Both the position numbers and the translations under genes were made by a program. The notes under the pieces are model-generated. The model had not been told where the DNA came from. It did not search any database and was given only the letters and a program-made list of their open reading frames with translations. This document shows positions 25,476 through 37,404 of a DNA stretch of 64,000 nucleotides, piece after piece. The first letter of the stretch is position 1. Every line of letters starts with the position of its first letter. The stretch spans positions 283,100 through 347,099 of the forward strand of contig NZ_BMRA01000006.1 in the NCBI RefSeq assembly GCF_014648395.1, in the 5' to 3' direction. The DNA comes from Micromonospora fulviviridis. Its GTDB lineage: Bacteria > Actinomycetota > Actinomycetes > Mycobacteriales > Micromonosporaceae.

Positions 25476-25943
25476 TCAGTCGACGCGCAGGCTGACCAGC
25501 GCGCCGGCCAGTTCCTGTTCGGCGTACTGCCGGCTGTCCCGGTCGGCGACCATGACCAGGTAGGCGTCCTGTCCGGCCGGAACCCGGGGGACGGAGAACC
25601 AGAATCGGCAGGTGCCGTCGGTGGGCGCCCGCGGGTCGGTCAGCCTTCCGGCGGCCATCCCGGCGGTGGTCATGACGAGCACCGGGGCGCCGTCGACGAC
25701 GTCGGCATAGGCTCCGGTGCCGGCGCAGCCCCCGTGGTCGTCTCTGGTGAAGGACGCGCCGTCGGCGAGCACCGCCGCACCGGAGACCACGAAGTTGCTG
25801 GTCGGCGCCGGGCTCGCCGCGGCGCGGGTGCGTGGCCCGCTGTTGTTGAGGAACATGGTGAGGGCCAGTGCGAGCCCCGCGGCGGCGCCGGCCCACATCC
25901 AGACCGGGTGCCGTGAGGTCGGCTCCGGATGCGACGGCTGCAT
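25476..25943 (-). CDS. Hypothetical single-pass secreted/membrane protein
   Basis: This 155-residue protein has a short polar N-terminus, one hydrophobic helix (about 15-33, MWAGAAAGLALALTMFL) and a beta-rich extracytoplasmic domain with two cysteines (GGCAG and GTCRFW). The helix could be an uncleaved signal anchor. I do not recognise the family. It is convergent with the multicopper oxidase and divergent from furA. Confidence 0.65.
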   Translation of the reverse strand: MQPSHPEPTSRHPVWMWAGAAAGLALALTMFLNNSGPRTRAAASPAPTSNFVVSGAAVLADGASFTRDDHGGCAGTGAYADVVDGAPVLVMTTAGMAAGRLTDPRAPTDGTCRFWFSVPRVPAGQDAYLVMVADRDSRQYAEQELAGALVSLRVD

Positions 25944-26086
25944 GGCGTCCCCTGTGCGGTCGGGCCCGCCGCTGTCCGGCGAGACGGTCCGGGGGAGTGT
26001 CGTCGAAGATCGTTGATCTCCGCAACCCCGTTCGGGGCATCCGGTCCGCGGTGTCCAGATCCGGTCACCCGCAACTTCGCCAAAAC

Positions 26087-26116
26087 TTGATTCGTTCCAG
26101 AAGAGTGGGCTATGTT
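26087..26116 (+). promoter_or_regulatory. furA promoter, near-leaderless, with probable FurA site
   Basis: TTGATT (26087-26092) and TATGTT (26111-26116) are 18 bases apart, and the -10 ends only 6 bases before the furA ATG. The transcript would therefore begin at or very near the start codon. The spacer and flanks are AT-rich and contain TTCCAGAAGAGTG, similar in form to the FurA box of mycobacterial and Streptomyces furA-katG promoters. This similarity is from memory. Confidence 0.75.
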
Positions 26117-26122
26117 CGGGGC

Positions 26123-26551
26123 ATGACGTCCGACTTCGAGGCCCAGCTGCGGTCGGTCTCGTTGCGCGTGACCCGGCCCCGGTTGGCGGTGCTCGCCGCT
26201 CTGCGCGACCACCCCCACGTCGACACCGACACCGTGATCGCGCTGGTACGGGCGAATCATCCCACAGTGTCCCACCAAGCGGTGTACGACGTGCTCCGAG
26301 CGCTCACCGACGCCGGTCTGGTGCGGCGCATCCAGCCCGCCCGGGCGACCGCCCGCTACGAGGCGCGGGTGGGGGACAACCACCATCACGCCGTGTGCCG
26401 CTCCTGCGGCGCGATCGCCGACGTCGACTGCGCCGTCGGCCATGCACCCTGTCTCACCGCCTCGGACGACCACGGGTTCGTGGTCGACGAGGCGGAGGTC
26501 GTCTACTGGGGCACCTGCCCCGACTGCGCGACCGAACGCACGTCCCAGTGA
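26123..26551 (+). CDS. furA: Ferric-uptake-type redox regulator FurA
   Basis: This 142-residue Fur-family regulator has an N-terminal winged helix (HPTVSHQAVYDVLRALTDAG) and a C-terminal metal-binding dimerisation domain with HHHAVCRSCG and a CPDC near the end. The Cys pairs fit the structural zinc site. It is 23 bases upstream of katG, the conserved furA-katG arrangement in which FurA represses both genes until it is oxidised by peroxide. No ribosome site is evident, in line with a near-leaderless transcript. Confidence 0.92.
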   Translation: MTSDFEAQLRSVSLRVTRPRLAVLAALRDHPHVDTDTVIALVRANHPTVSHQAVYDVLRALTDAGLVRRIQPARATARYEARVGDNHHHAVCRSCGAIADVDCAVGHAPCLTASDDHGFVVDEAEVVYWGTCPDCATERTSQ

Positions 26552-26574
26552 TCCGCCAGTTCGGAAGGAAGTAG

Positions 26575-28851
<2,277 letters not shown>

Positions 28852-28865
28852 CCGGCGCCCACCGA

Positions 28866-28902
28866 CGAGCCCGGCCGATCTATCCGCGATCGGCCGGGCT
28901 CG
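28866..28902. terminator. katG/MFS bidirectional terminator
   Basis: Perfect 15-bp inverted repeat (arm CGAGCCCGGCCGATC, 28866-28880) with a 7-base loop. It lies 15 bases after the katG stop and 16 bases from the end of the convergent MFS gene. Confidence 0.88.
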
Positions 28903-28917
28903 CCCCTCGGTGGCTCG

Positions 28918-30198
28918 TCACCTGGCTTCCGGCGCGCCGGCTGCCGCCAGCTCACCGTCGGGCGCGGGTACGGCATCCAGGCGGCGGGGCAGCAGCAGCG
29001 GGCTCGCGAGGATCAGCAGTCCCGCGACCACGATGGCCGTCCGGGGGCTGGTGAGGCCGGCGAGCAGCCCTCCGAGCGCGCTGAGGACGGCGATGGCGGC
29101 GCTGCTGCTGATCGACCAGGCCGACAGGGTGCGGGCGACGCGGTCCCTGGGGGTGTGCTCCAGCCGGTAGGTGGCCAGCACCGGGTTGTACAGGCTCATG
29201 CTGATGATGATCGCGAGTTCGACGGCGATCACCGTCGCGAGGCCGGCGACACCGGGCTGGACGAAGGCCAGGCCGATCAGCCAGACCGCGCGCAGCGTGC
29301 CGACCGTACGGAGGATCCGGTGCTGGCCGTACCGCGCCACGACCCGACGGGCGAGGCGTGAGCCGATGAGCCCGCCGAGGCAGGGGGCGGCGAAGGCGAG
29401 GCCGTACTGCCAGGGTGGGAATCCGAGCTCGCGGAGCAGGAGCACGGCCAGCAGCGGCTCGGTGGCCATGATCAGTCCGCTGACGAGAAGCTGGTTGAGG
29501 TAGAGCGCCCGCAGGCCGGGATGGGCCAGGAGGTGCCGCCAGCCGTCGAGCACCTCACCGGCCCGGACCCGGCTCCGGTCGGTTCGCCGCGGGGGTTCCT
29601 CCCGGCCGCGGATCGCCGTGACGCCCAGCGCGGACAACAGGTAGCTCAGCGCGTCGGCCACCACGGTGGTGACGGGCCCGAACAGGCCGATGGCCGCCCC
29701 GCCCAGCGGCGGCCCGACGGCGATGGAACTCCACGTCGTCGACTCGAACCGCGCGTTGGCCACGAGCAGGTCGTCCCGGCGGACGAGCGCCTTCAGGTAG
29801 GCGCCGCTGGCCGCACCGAAGGCGATCTTGGCGGCGGCGACCACGGCCGACACGACCAGCAACTGGACGAAACCGAGCCGGCCGACGGCGTAGGCGACCG
29901 GGATCGTCATCATGGCCGCGAACCGGGCCAGGTCCATCGCGATCATCACCGGCCGTTTGCGGCGGAACTCCACCCACGGCCCGAGCGGCAACGCGATCAG
30001 CGCGCCCACCGCCGGCCCCACCGCGGACAGCGCGGACACCTGGGCGGGGCTGGCATCCAACACCAGCACGGCGATCAGCGGCAACGCGCCGAAGCCGAGC
30101 GCGGAGCCGTAGGCGCTGACCGCGTAGGACGCCCACAGCCATCGGAACTCCCGGCCCAGGGACCGCCTGGCCACCAAACTCCCCGCCTCCCGCCTCAC
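28918..30198 (-). CDS. MFS transporter (EntS/DHA3-type exporter)
   Basis: This 426-residue integral membrane protein has twelve predicted helices and the short glycine-rich loop pattern of the MFS_3/DHA3 exporters (FRWLWASYAVSAYGSALGFG at the start; PRDRVARTLSAWSISSSAAI in the second half). Such proteins expel drugs, siderophores or other hydrophobic molecules by proton antiport. The substrate is not predictable. ATG or GTG near 30198 has no clear ribosome site, so the start may shift by a few codons. Confidence 0.85.
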   Translation of the reverse strand: MRREAGSLVARRSLGREFRWLWASYAVSAYGSALGFGALPLIAVLVLDASPAQVSALSAVGPAVGALIALPLGPWVEFRRKRPVMIAMDLARFAAMMTIPVAYAVGRLGFVQLLVVSAVVAAAKIAFGAASGAYLKALVRRDDLLVANARFESTTWSSIAVGPPLGGAAIGLFGPVTTVVADALSYLLSALGVTAIRGREEPPRRTDRSRVRAGEVLDGWRHLLAHPGLRALYLNQLLVSGLIMATEPLLAVLLLRELGFPPWQYGLAFAAPCLGGLIGSRLARRVVARYGQHRILRTVGTLRAVWLIGLAFVQPGVAGLATVIAVELAIIISMSLYNPVLATYRLEHTPRDRVARTLSAWSISSSAAIAVLSALGGLLAGLTSPRTAIVVAGLLILASPLLLPRRLDAVPAPDGELAAAGAPEAR

Positions 30199-30383
30199 CC
30201 GACCTGCCGTCGACCGCTGTGATCAAAGCAGGACCCGGGAGGGCGGATCAAACACCGGGACCGGCGGCGAGCCACAACCGCTCGCGTGAGCGGGAGTCGG
30301 CAAGCCACGTGCGTGGACGCGTCTGACCGTCCGCCGCCGGGCCCGCGCGCTTGAAAGAGGAGCGCCTGGGGTACGGGAACCGG

Positions 30384-31721
30384 ATGCCAGACGTGGGGGA
30401 TCTCATCGGCGACCGTTATCGCCTGATTGATCGGATCGCCGCCGGCGGCATGGGCGAGGTGTGGCGCGCGGTCGACGAGACGCTGAAGCGGACCGTGGCC
30501 GTCAAGCTGCTGCACCGGCGGGTCATGACGGACGCGAGCGCGGGGGAGCGTTTCCGGCGGGAGGCGCGGGCGATGGCGGCGCTGCGGCATCCCGGTGTCG
30601 CGGAGGTCTACGACTACGGCGAGGCCACCCTGCCCGGCGCGTCCGGTGTCGCCTACATCGTGATGGCGTACGTGCAGGGCCAGCCGCTGTCCGAGCGGAT
30701 CGCCGACGCCGGTCGCCTCGGCGCCACCGAGACGCTGTCGATCGTCGCGCAGACCGCCCGCGCCCTGCAGGCCGCCCACGACGTGAACGTGGTACACCGT
30801 GACGTCAAACCGGGCAACCTCATCATCGAGCCGGACGGGCACGTCGTCCTCGTGGACTTCGGCATCGCGCTGTCGCCGGACGCGACAGAGCTGACGGCGG
30901 CGAACCAGGTCGTGGGCACGGCCCTCTACATGGCGCCGGAGCAACTGTCCCGGCGCGGCGCCATCGGTCCCGCCGTGGACATCTACGCGCTCGGGTGCGT
31001 GGCGTACCACTGCCTCGCCGGCCGTCCCCCGTTCGCCGGTGACAACCCCGTGGCCGTGGCGCTGCGCCGCCTCGAGGAGGAGCCGCCCCCGCTGCCCGAT
31101 GACGTCCCGGCAGCGGTCCGCGACCTGGTCGCCTCCGCCATGGCCACGAACGCCGACCAGCGGATTCCGACCGCTGCGGCCATGGCCGCCACCGCCGACG
31201 CGATCGCCGAATCGTCCGGTGGACCGGCGGGTCCTGCGCTCGCGGCTCCAGCCGTACCGCGAGCCGCGGGCCCCTCGACCCGGCCGCTACCGGTGGTCGC
31301 CGGACCGCCGCCCCGGCGAGCGGCCGGCCGACGGCGGGCGGTTGCCGGCATCGTCCTGGCGCTGCTCGCCGCCACGGCGGCCGCCGTGGTGTTCGCCGAT
31401 CCCGCCGGGTGGTCGCCCGGCCCGTCCGGGGTGCCGACGCCGTCCGTGGTCAGCTCAGTTCCGGATTCCGGCGGTGGTGACTCTTCGCGCACGCCGACGA
31501 GAGCGCGAAACGCGCCCGCGGACCCGGACCTGACCACGCCCGCGTCCCGAGCGTCCGAACCCGCGCCTGCCGACTCCGCGCCCTCCCGTGACAACGGGCC
31601 TGGTGCGACGTCCGCAACGCCGTCGCGGACGCCGTCCAGCGGACCGCCGGAACCGACCGGAGAGCCGACCGGCGGGCAGGCGTCTCCGTCCGCCTCATCG
31701 TCGCCCCGCGCAACCTCCTGA
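30384..31721 (+). CDS. Membrane-anchored Ser/Thr protein kinase
   Basis: This 445-residue Hanks-type kinase has the kinase domain at about 8-268: GAGGMGEV-like loop (AAGGMGEVWRAV), VAVKLL lysine, catalytic HRDVKPGN, DFG (VDFGIAL) and APEQ. A proline/alanine-rich linker leads to one transmembrane helix (about 318-337). A short Ser/Thr/Pro-rich extracellular tail without PASTA repeats or other known sensor follows. I start at ATG 30384, since the family begins with a residue pattern like VGDLIGDRYRL; TTG 30351 is possible. Confidence 0.92.
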   Translation: MPDVGDLIGDRYRLIDRIAAGGMGEVWRAVDETLKRTVAVKLLHRRVMTDASAGERFRREARAMAALRHPGVAEVYDYGEATLPGASGVAYIVMAYVQGQPLSERIADAGRLGATETLSIVAQTARALQAAHDVNVVHRDVKPGNLIIEPDGHVVLVDFGIALSPDATELTAANQVVGTALYMAPEQLSRRGAIGPAVDIYALGCVAYHCLAGRPPFAGDNPVAVALRRLEEEPPPLPDDVPAAVRDLVASAMATNADQRIPTAAAMAATADAIAESSGGPAGPALAAPAVPRAAGPSTRPLPVVAGPPPRRAAGRRRAVAGIVLALLAATAAAVVFADPAGWSPGPSGVPTPSVVSSVPDSGGGDSSRTPTRARNAPADPDLTTPASRASEPAPADSAPSRDNGPGATSATPSRTPSSGPPEPTGEPTGGQASPSASSSPRATS

Positions 31722-31754
31722 TCGTGCCGTCGCCCACCGCGCGGCCGACCCGCG

Positions 31755-32477
31755 CTACCGGGGCGCCAGCACGCAGAACTCGTTGCCGTCGGGGTCGGCC
31801 ATCACGACCCAGCTGACGTCGCCCTGGCCGATGTCGATCCGGGTCGCCCCGAGGGAGAGGAGACGGTCGACCTCCGCCTGCTGGTCACCGCCGTCGGGTG
31901 TAACCAGGTCGAAGTGCAGTCGCTGCTTGCCCGTCCTCGGCATCAGCGGTGGGCCACCCCAGGTGATCTTCGGACCGCCGAGCGGTGAGCGGATCGCGGT
32001 CTCCTGGTCCTGGTCCCACACCAGCGGCCACCCCAGCGCCTCGCTCCAGAAGTAGCCGACCTCCTGCGTACCGTCGCAGGCCAGCGCGCCGATGAATCCG
32101 CAGCCGGCGAGGAAGTTGTTGCCCGGCTCGATGACGCAGAACTCGTTGCCGTCGGGGTCGGCGAGCACCACATGGCCCTCGTCCGGGCGCTGGCCGACGT
32201 CGACGTGCCGCGCGCCCAGTTCCAGCGCTCTGGCCACCGTCTGCCGCTGGTCCTCCAGGGAGGTGCTCGTCAGGTCGAAGTGCGACCGGTTCTGGCCCAC
32301 CTTCTCCGTCCCGGTCGGTAGAAAGCGGAGCCGGAACCCGGCGTCGTCATCGGGCCGGAGCGCGACTCCGCCAAGCGGATCGTCGGACACCTCCCGGCCC
32401 AGGACCCCGGACCAGAACTCCGCGAGACGCCCGGGTTCGTTCGCGTCGAAGGTGATTGCGAACAGTTGACACGTCAT
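31755..32477 (-). CDS. Tandem VOC-domain protein
   Basis: This 240-residue protein is two VOC modules in tandem (about 1-118 and 125-240). Each ends with the same signature, VVMADPDGNEFCVL or VVLADPDGNEFCVI. Each repeat also shows a DPxGxxHVDVG-like segment (ARHVDVGQ; TRIDIGQG). Such glyoxalase-like proteins often bind or sequester drugs or act on small substrates. Start ATG 32477 gives MTCQLFAITFDA, typical of the family. Confidence 0.85.
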   Translation of the reverse strand: MTCQLFAITFDANEPGRLAEFWSGVLGREVSDDPLGGVALRPDDDAGFRLRFLPTGTEKVGQNRSHFDLTSTSLEDQRQTVARALELGARHVDVGQRPDEGHVVLADPDGNEFCVIEPGNNFLAGCGFIGALACDGTQEVGYFWSEALGWPLVWDQDQETAIRSPLGGPKITWGGPPLMPRTGKQRLHFDLVTPDGGDQQAEVDRLLSLGATRIDIGQGDVSWVVMADPDGNEFCVLAPR

Positions 32478-32566
32478 CCCGTGCTCATCTCCGATCCCGC
32501 TGACCGACCGTTGTCGACAGGACACCTCACCGGCCCGTCGAGCGGGAGCCTAGGGGCGGAACCGCG

Positions 32567-32959
32567 TCAGCCGCACCCCAGTTTCGACGCCGCTGCCGGT
32601 GGTCCTCCGGGCACCGGTTCCAGCCGTTCGCGGCTCCGGTCGAGCACGAGACGCCGCGGCCCGCTGTCATCGTGGGCCGGCCAGCCGGTGGCGACCGCCG
32701 CCTGGATCAGTCCCGCCACCAGCCGTGGCGTGACCGGCTCCAGGGCGAAGACCTCGGCCACCCGGTCGGAAGGCGCGGTGATGATCGGCCCGAAGTTGAG
32801 CCACGGGTCGTCGAAGGCCACGAGGACCTCCAGCCCGGTGCCCCGCATGATCGCGGCGTGCCAGACCCTGACGACGACGTGACCGGGGTCGACCTGACTC
32901 ACCGTCCATCGGTAGTCGACCCCGTCGACGCGAATCCTCCGCTTGCGGGTCCGGGCCAT
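32567..32959 (-). CDS. Conserved hypothetical actinobacterial protein
   Basis: This 130-residue basic-start protein (MARTRKRRIRVDGVDYRW) has a compact beta-rich core (VSQVDPGHVVVRVWHA; LEVLVAFDDPWLNFG) and a helical segment (about 75-95). I know similar uncharacterised proteins in Streptomyces and Micromonospora but no function. It is divergent from the methyltransferase gene; the start ATG at 32959 is the likely one. Confidence 0.65.
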   Translation of the reverse strand: MARTRKRRIRVDGVDYRWTVSQVDPGHVVVRVWHAAIMRGTGLEVLVAFDDPWLNFGPIITAPSDRVAEVFALEPVTPRLVAGLIQAAVATGWPAHDDSGPRRLVLDRSRERLEPVPGGPPAAASKLGCG

Positions 32960-33119
32960 GGGGGCGAGGGTAGGCGGCCACGCCGTCACGGCGGTAGCGG
33001 GATTCGCGTCGTCCCGACCGCTGTCGGCCCTTGCGGCCCCCCGGGACGGGGTGGTGACCGGGCGGACTGGCGCCGAAAGGCCGCGCGGTGACGGCCCGGA
33101 TCGTGTCAGCATGCTCGGC

Positions 33120-33887
33120 ATGTCGGATCGCGCACTGAGCTTCGGCACGATGGCGGAGGCGTACGAACGGTTCCGGCCGGGGTATCCCGCGGCGCTGTTC
33201 GACATGGTGCTGACGTACGCGGGTCGGCCCGTCCGGACCGCCCTGGAGATCGGCGCCGGGACGGGCAAGGCGACCCGCCTGCTCGCGCAGCGGGGGGTCA
33301 CCGTCACCGCGACGGAGCCCGACGGGGCCATGCTCGCCGAGCTGCGCAGGCACGTGCCGGCGAACGTCAGGACCGTGCGGGCCGCGTTCGAGGACCTGCG
33401 ACCGGGCGAGAGCTACGGGCTGGTCTACGCGGCAGCCGCGTTGCACTGGACGAACCCGGAGGGCCGGTGGTCGCGCATGGCCGCGCTGGTGGAGCCGGGC
33501 GGGGTGTTCGCCTCGTTCGGTGGCCCGGTCCAGCTGGCCGATCCGGCGGTGGAGGAGGCCGTTCGCGTGGCCCGGGCGCCGTTCCTGGCGAGCGACGACG
33601 TTCCGTCGCCGGACGGGACGCCGCCGGGGGATCACCTGCAGTGGCCCGGTACGGAGCTGCAACGGTCGCCGTGGTTCACCGACGTCCGGCAGTCCGTGAT
33701 CGAGCGGCGCGCGACGATGACCGCCCGCGACTACGTGGGGCTTCTCTCCACCATCTCGGCCTATCTCGTCCTGCCGGCCCCGGAGCGGGAACAGGTGTAC
33801 CGCCGGATCGCGGAGGTCCTGCCCGACACGGTCGAGATCGCCGCCGACATCACCGTTCATCTCGCCCGTCGGCGTCGCGAGCCGTAG
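33120..33887 (+). CDS. Class I SAM-dependent methyltransferase
   Basis: This 255-residue protein has motif I LEIGAGTGKATRLLA (about 40-54), the acidic strand ATEPDGAML and motif IV YAAAALHWTNPEG. This is the Rossmann methyltransferase core of the Methyltransf_11 type. Substrate unknown. MSDRALSFGTMAEAYERFRP is a common family N-terminus; ATG 33111 gives three extra residues and cannot be excluded. No ribosome site is evident. Confidence 0.82.
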   Translation: MSDRALSFGTMAEAYERFRPGYPAALFDMVLTYAGRPVRTALEIGAGTGKATRLLAQRGVTVTATEPDGAMLAELRRHVPANVRTVRAAFEDLRPGESYGLVYAAAALHWTNPEGRWSRMAALVEPGGVFASFGGPVQLADPAVEEAVRVARAPFLASDDVPSPDGTPPGDHLQWPGTELQRSPWFTDVRQSVIERRATMTARDYVGLLSTISAYLVLPAPEREQVYRRIAEVLPDTVEIAADITVHLARRRREP

Positions 33888-33951
33888 CGCCTCGACGAAG
33901 CCGAGCGCCCGACCGCAGGTCGTGGCGGGTCGGCCGGTTACCGTTGCCGGT

Positions 33952-36765
33952 GTGCGGGCGGCGGCGGGCGAGACGATCGGCTTCTCGGTGCTCGGCTCCA
34001 TCAGGGTCGTCCGCGCCGGCGCCGAGCTGCACCTGGGCGCCCGCCAGCAACGCCTGGTGCTCGCGTTGCTGCTGGCCCGGGCCGGTTCCCCGGTCTCCCT
34101 GACCGAGTTGGTCGACCTGCTCTGGGACGAGGAGGCACCGGCCAGCGCCGCGAACGTCGTACACCGGCACGTCGGGGTGCTCCGGCGGCTGCTCGAGCCC
34201 GGCCTGCCCACCCGGTCGGCGGGCCGGCACATCCTCCGGGACCTCGCGGGCTACCGGCTGCGCGCCGACGAGGAGTCCCTCGACCTGCTGCGGTTCCGGT
34301 CGCTGAACCGGCTGGCGGGCCGGCGCCTGCGGGACGGCGACCCGGAGGAGGCGCTGCGGCATTCCCTCGACGGGCTGCGGCTGTGGCGCGGCCGGTGCGG
34401 CGCGGGCCTGGAACCGGCCTCCCGCCGGCATCCCGCGTTCCTCGCCGTGGAGGCCGAACGCGCCCAGGCCGTGCGCGAGGCCGCCGACGCCGCCGAGCGC
34501 TGCGGCCGGCTGGGCGCGGTGCTGGCGCCGTTGCGGCAGGCCGCCGAGCAGCACCCGCTGGACGAGTCGCTGCAGAGCCGGCTGCTGCTGGCGCTCGCCG
34601 CCGACGGCCGGCAGGCGGAAGCCGTCGAGACGTACCGGGTGGTGCGCCGCCGGCTCGCCGACGAGCTGGGCATCGACCCGGGCGAGGAGCTGCGGGAGGC
34701 GTACGACCGGCTGCTGCACCAGCGCATCCGGCCGGTGCGTACCGGGGCGCCGCCGTCGCTTCCCCGGCCCGCGCAGCTGCCACCGGACCTGCCCTTCTTC
34801 AGCGGCCGGGACGACCTCATCGCCGAGGCCCGCGCGGCGGTCGCGCGCCCGGGCGGTCCGGCGGTGCTCGCGATCGACGGCATGCCCGGGATCGGCAAGA
34901 CGGCCCTCGCGGTCCACCTCGCCCACGGGTTCGCCGCCGGCTACCCGGACGGGCAGCTCTATGTCGACCTGCGCGGATACGACGGTCGGGAGCCGGCCAT
35001 GACCCCGGCGGAGGCGCTGCGCGGCTTCCTCGGCTCGCTCGGGGTGCCCCAGGACGGCATTCCGGCCGAGCTGCACGCCCAGGCGGGCATGTACCGCAGC
35101 AGCCTTGCCGGCCGGCGCATGCTGATCGTGCTCGACAACTGCCGGGACGCCGAGCAGATCCGGCACCTGCTGCCGGGCAGCCCGGGCTGCCTCGTGATCG
35201 TCACCAGCCGCAGCCGGCTCAGCACCCTGCTGACCACGGCCGGCGCCCACCCGTTGCCGGTCGGCCTGCCGAGCGTCGAGGAGGCCCGCGCGGCGCTCCT
35301 GCGGCCGCTCGGCGCCGGCCGCCTCGCGGCGGACCCGGCCGCCATCGACGCCATCATCGCCAGCTGCGGGCGGCTACCGCTCGCGCTGGCCGTGGTGGCC
35401 GCCCGCGCGGCGACCCTGCCGGGGACGCCACCGGCGCAGATCGCCGCGGAGCTGGGCCGGGCGCCCGGCACCCTGGACGGCTTCGACGGCGACGACCCGC
35501 AGACCGGCGTGCGTGCCGTCTTCTCCTGGTCCTACCAGGCGCTCTCCGCCCCGGCCGCCCGGCTCTTCCGGCTGCTGCCGGTCCATCCCGGCCCCGACAT
35601 CTCGACCGCCGCGGCGGCGGGCCTGGCCGACGTCCCGCTGCGGAACGCGCGGGCACTGCTCGGCGAGCTGAGCCGCGCGCACCTGGTCAGCGAGGACGTG
35701 CCGGGCCGCTACCGGACCCACGACCTGCTGCTGGCCTATGCCGCGGAACTCGGCGAGGAGAACGACGGCCCGGCCGAGCGCGCCGCCGCGGAGCTGCGCT
35801 GCCTGCACTTCTACCGGGCCACCAGCTACCAGGCGCACCGATGGCTGCTGACCTCCGAGCACCATCCGCTGATCGAGCCGGGGCCGGGGGAGACTCCGCT
35901 GCGCTTCGCCGGGCACGGCGACGCCATGCGCTGGTTCACCGCCGAGCGGCAGGTCCTGACCGCGCTGGTCCGTTGGGCCGCCCGGCAGGGCCGGCACACC
36001 GAGGCCTGGCAGCTCGCCCTGGGCATGCAGCACTTCTTCGACCGCAGCGGCCGCTGGGCCGACTGGACCGCGACCGGCGAGGTGGCCCTCGAGGCGGCCC
36101 GGGCGGGCGGCGACCTGATCGGCCAGGCCCGGATGCACCGCAGCCTGGCCGGGGCGGCCTACTTCCGGCACGAGCACGAGACCGCGGTCGGGCATCTCGA
36201 CCGGGCGCTCGAACTGCTCGCCCGGCTCGGCCTGCACGGCGAGATGACCCGGGCCGGAATCAACCGGGCGATGATCCTCAGCGCGCAGGGGCGACACGAG
36301 GAGGTCGTCCGGGCGCTGTCCGCGGTGCTGGAGTCGTGGGCGGCCGGTGACGACAAACTGCTTGCCGACGTCCTGGTGATCATGGCCGCGAGCTGCGTCG
36401 AGCTGGGCCGGGAGGACGAGGCCGTGCGCGGCGCCGAGCAGGCGATGACGCTGTCACGCGCGGCGCGGTACCGGTTGGGCATCGCCGAGGCGTGGGAGGT
36501 GCTCGGCCGGGTGCATGCCGCCCGCCGGGAACTCGCGAAGGCGGTCGACTGCTGGCGCGAGGCGGCCGTCGCCTACCAGGACGCCTCTGCCGCGGCACCG
36601 GCCGCGGAGGTGCTGGCGCTGGTCGGCGACGCCCTCGCCGCCGGCGGGGACCAGGACGCCGCCGTACGCGCGTGGCAGGAGGCGCTGGCCCTCATCCCGT
36701 ACGCGCAGAGCCGGACCGGCCGACGGCTGGCCGGCCTGCTCGCGGCGGTCACGCCGCGTCGGTGA
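33952..36765 (+). CDS. AfsR/SARP-family transcriptional regulator (BTAD, NB-ARC, TPR)
   Basis: This 937-residue regulator has an OmpR-type DNA-binding domain (about 5-85), a BTAD helical domain (about 90-245), an NB-ARC ATPase (about 275-520, P-loop GMPGIGKTALAV and VLDNCRD) and a winged helix. A C-terminal TPR region (about 610-930) closes it. AfsR-like proteins activate secondary-metabolite or developmental genes in response to phosphorylation or ATP state. No biosynthetic gene cluster is adjacent. GTG 33952 gives a short N-terminus like that of the second copy; GTG 33922 is an alternative. Confidence 0.88.
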   Translation: MRAAAGETIGFSVLGSIRVVRAGAELHLGARQQRLVLALLLARAGSPVSLTELVDLLWDEEAPASAANVVHRHVGVLRRLLEPGLPTRSAGRHILRDLAGYRLRADEESLDLLRFRSLNRLAGRRLRDGDPEEALRHSLDGLRLWRGRCGAGLEPASRRHPAFLAVEAERAQAVREAADAAERCGRLGAVLAPLRQAAEQHPLDESLQSRLLLALAADGRQAEAVETYRVVRRRLADELGIDPGEELREAYDRLLHQRIRPVRTGAPPSLPRPAQLPPDLPFFSGRDDLIAEARAAVARPGGPAVLAIDGMPGIGKTALAVHLAHGFAAGYPDGQLYVDLRGYDGREPAMTPAEALRGFLGSLGVPQDGIPAELHAQAGMYRSSLAGRRMLIVLDNCRDAEQIRHLLPGSPGCLVIVTSRSRLSTLLTTAGAHPLPVGLPSVEEARAALLRPLGAGRLAADPAAIDAIIASCGRLPLALAVVAARAATLPGTPPAQIAAELGRAPGTLDGFDGDDPQTGVRAVFSWSYQALSAPAARLFRLLPVHPGPDISTAAAAGLADVPLRNARALLGELSRAHLVSEDVPGRYRTHDLLLAYAAELGEENDGPAERAAAELRCLHFYRATSYQAHRWLLTSEHHPLIEPGPGETPLRFAGHGDAMRWFTAERQVLTALVRWAARQGRHTEAWQLALGMQHFFDRSGRWADWTATGEVALEAARAGGDLIGQARMHRSLAGAAYFRHEHETAVGHLDRALELLARLGLHGEMTRAGINRAMILSAQGRHEEVVRALSAVLESWAAGDDKLLADVLVIMAASCVELGREDEAVRGAEQAMTLSRAARYRLGIAEAWEVLGRVHAARRELAKAVDCWREAAVAYQDASAAAPAAEVLALVGDALAAGGDQDAAVRAWQEALALIPYAQSRTGRRLAGLLAAVTPRR

Positions 36766-36879
36766 CCGGTCGCGATCGGCGACGGCACTCGATCCGCACT
36801 CGCGGATCAGTTCATTCGCATCGGTCGTCCCTAGGCTCGGGCCTCATTCACCGTTGCTCCTGCCTGTGGGGGAGACATC

Positions 36880-37404
36880 GTGCTACGGGCACCCCTGGAA
36901 TCACCGGCCGGCCGGGCCGAACGCATGACCGCGCTGCACGCGGACCACGCCCGCGCGGTGCTGCGTCTCCTGCTCGTGCTGACCCGCGGCCAGCGGCAGA
37001 CCGCCGAGGACCTGCTCCAGGAGACGATGCTGCGGGCCTGGCGGCACCTCGACTCGGTGCCGGTCGAGCCCGATGCCGCCCGCCGGTGGCTCCTCACCGT
37101 CGCCCGGCGACTAGTCATCGACGGCGTCCGGCTGCGCCGAGGTCGCCCGGCCGAGGTCCATCTCGTCGACATGACCTGGATCCCCGCCGGTGACGACACC
37201 ACCGGCACCGCGCTCGCCTCGCACGCCATCCGCCACGCGCTCGGCCGGCTGAGCCCGGCGCAGCGCAGTCTGCTCTCCGAGGTGTATCTGGTGGGGCGGT
37301 CACCGGAGGAGGTCGCGGGACGGCTGGGAGTGCCGATCGGCACGGTCAAGTCCCGGACCCACTACGCGCTGCGCGCCCTGCGCACCGGCCTCGACGCGGC
37401 CTGA
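36880..37404 (+). CDS. ECF RNA polymerase sigma factor (SigL/SigE-like)
   Basis: This 174-residue ECF sigma factor has region 2 (RGQRQTAEDLLQETMLRAWR and the PDAARRWLLTVARRL segment) and region 4 with the HTH SPEEVAGRLGVPIGTVKSRT. GTG 36880 follows a clear GGGGGAGA site. No anti-sigma gene follows; instead another AfsR-type regulator does. The gene lies between two paralogous AfsR-type regulators, which is unusual and may be a functional trio. Confidence 0.88.
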   Translation: MLRAPLESPAGRAERMTALHADHARAVLRLLLVLTRGQRQTAEDLLQETMLRAWRHLDSVPVEPDAARRWLLTVARRLVIDGVRLRRGRPAEVHLVDMTWIPAGDDTTGTALASHAIRHALGRLSPAQRSLLSEVYLVGRSPEEVAGRLGVPIGTVKSRTHYALRALRTGLDAA

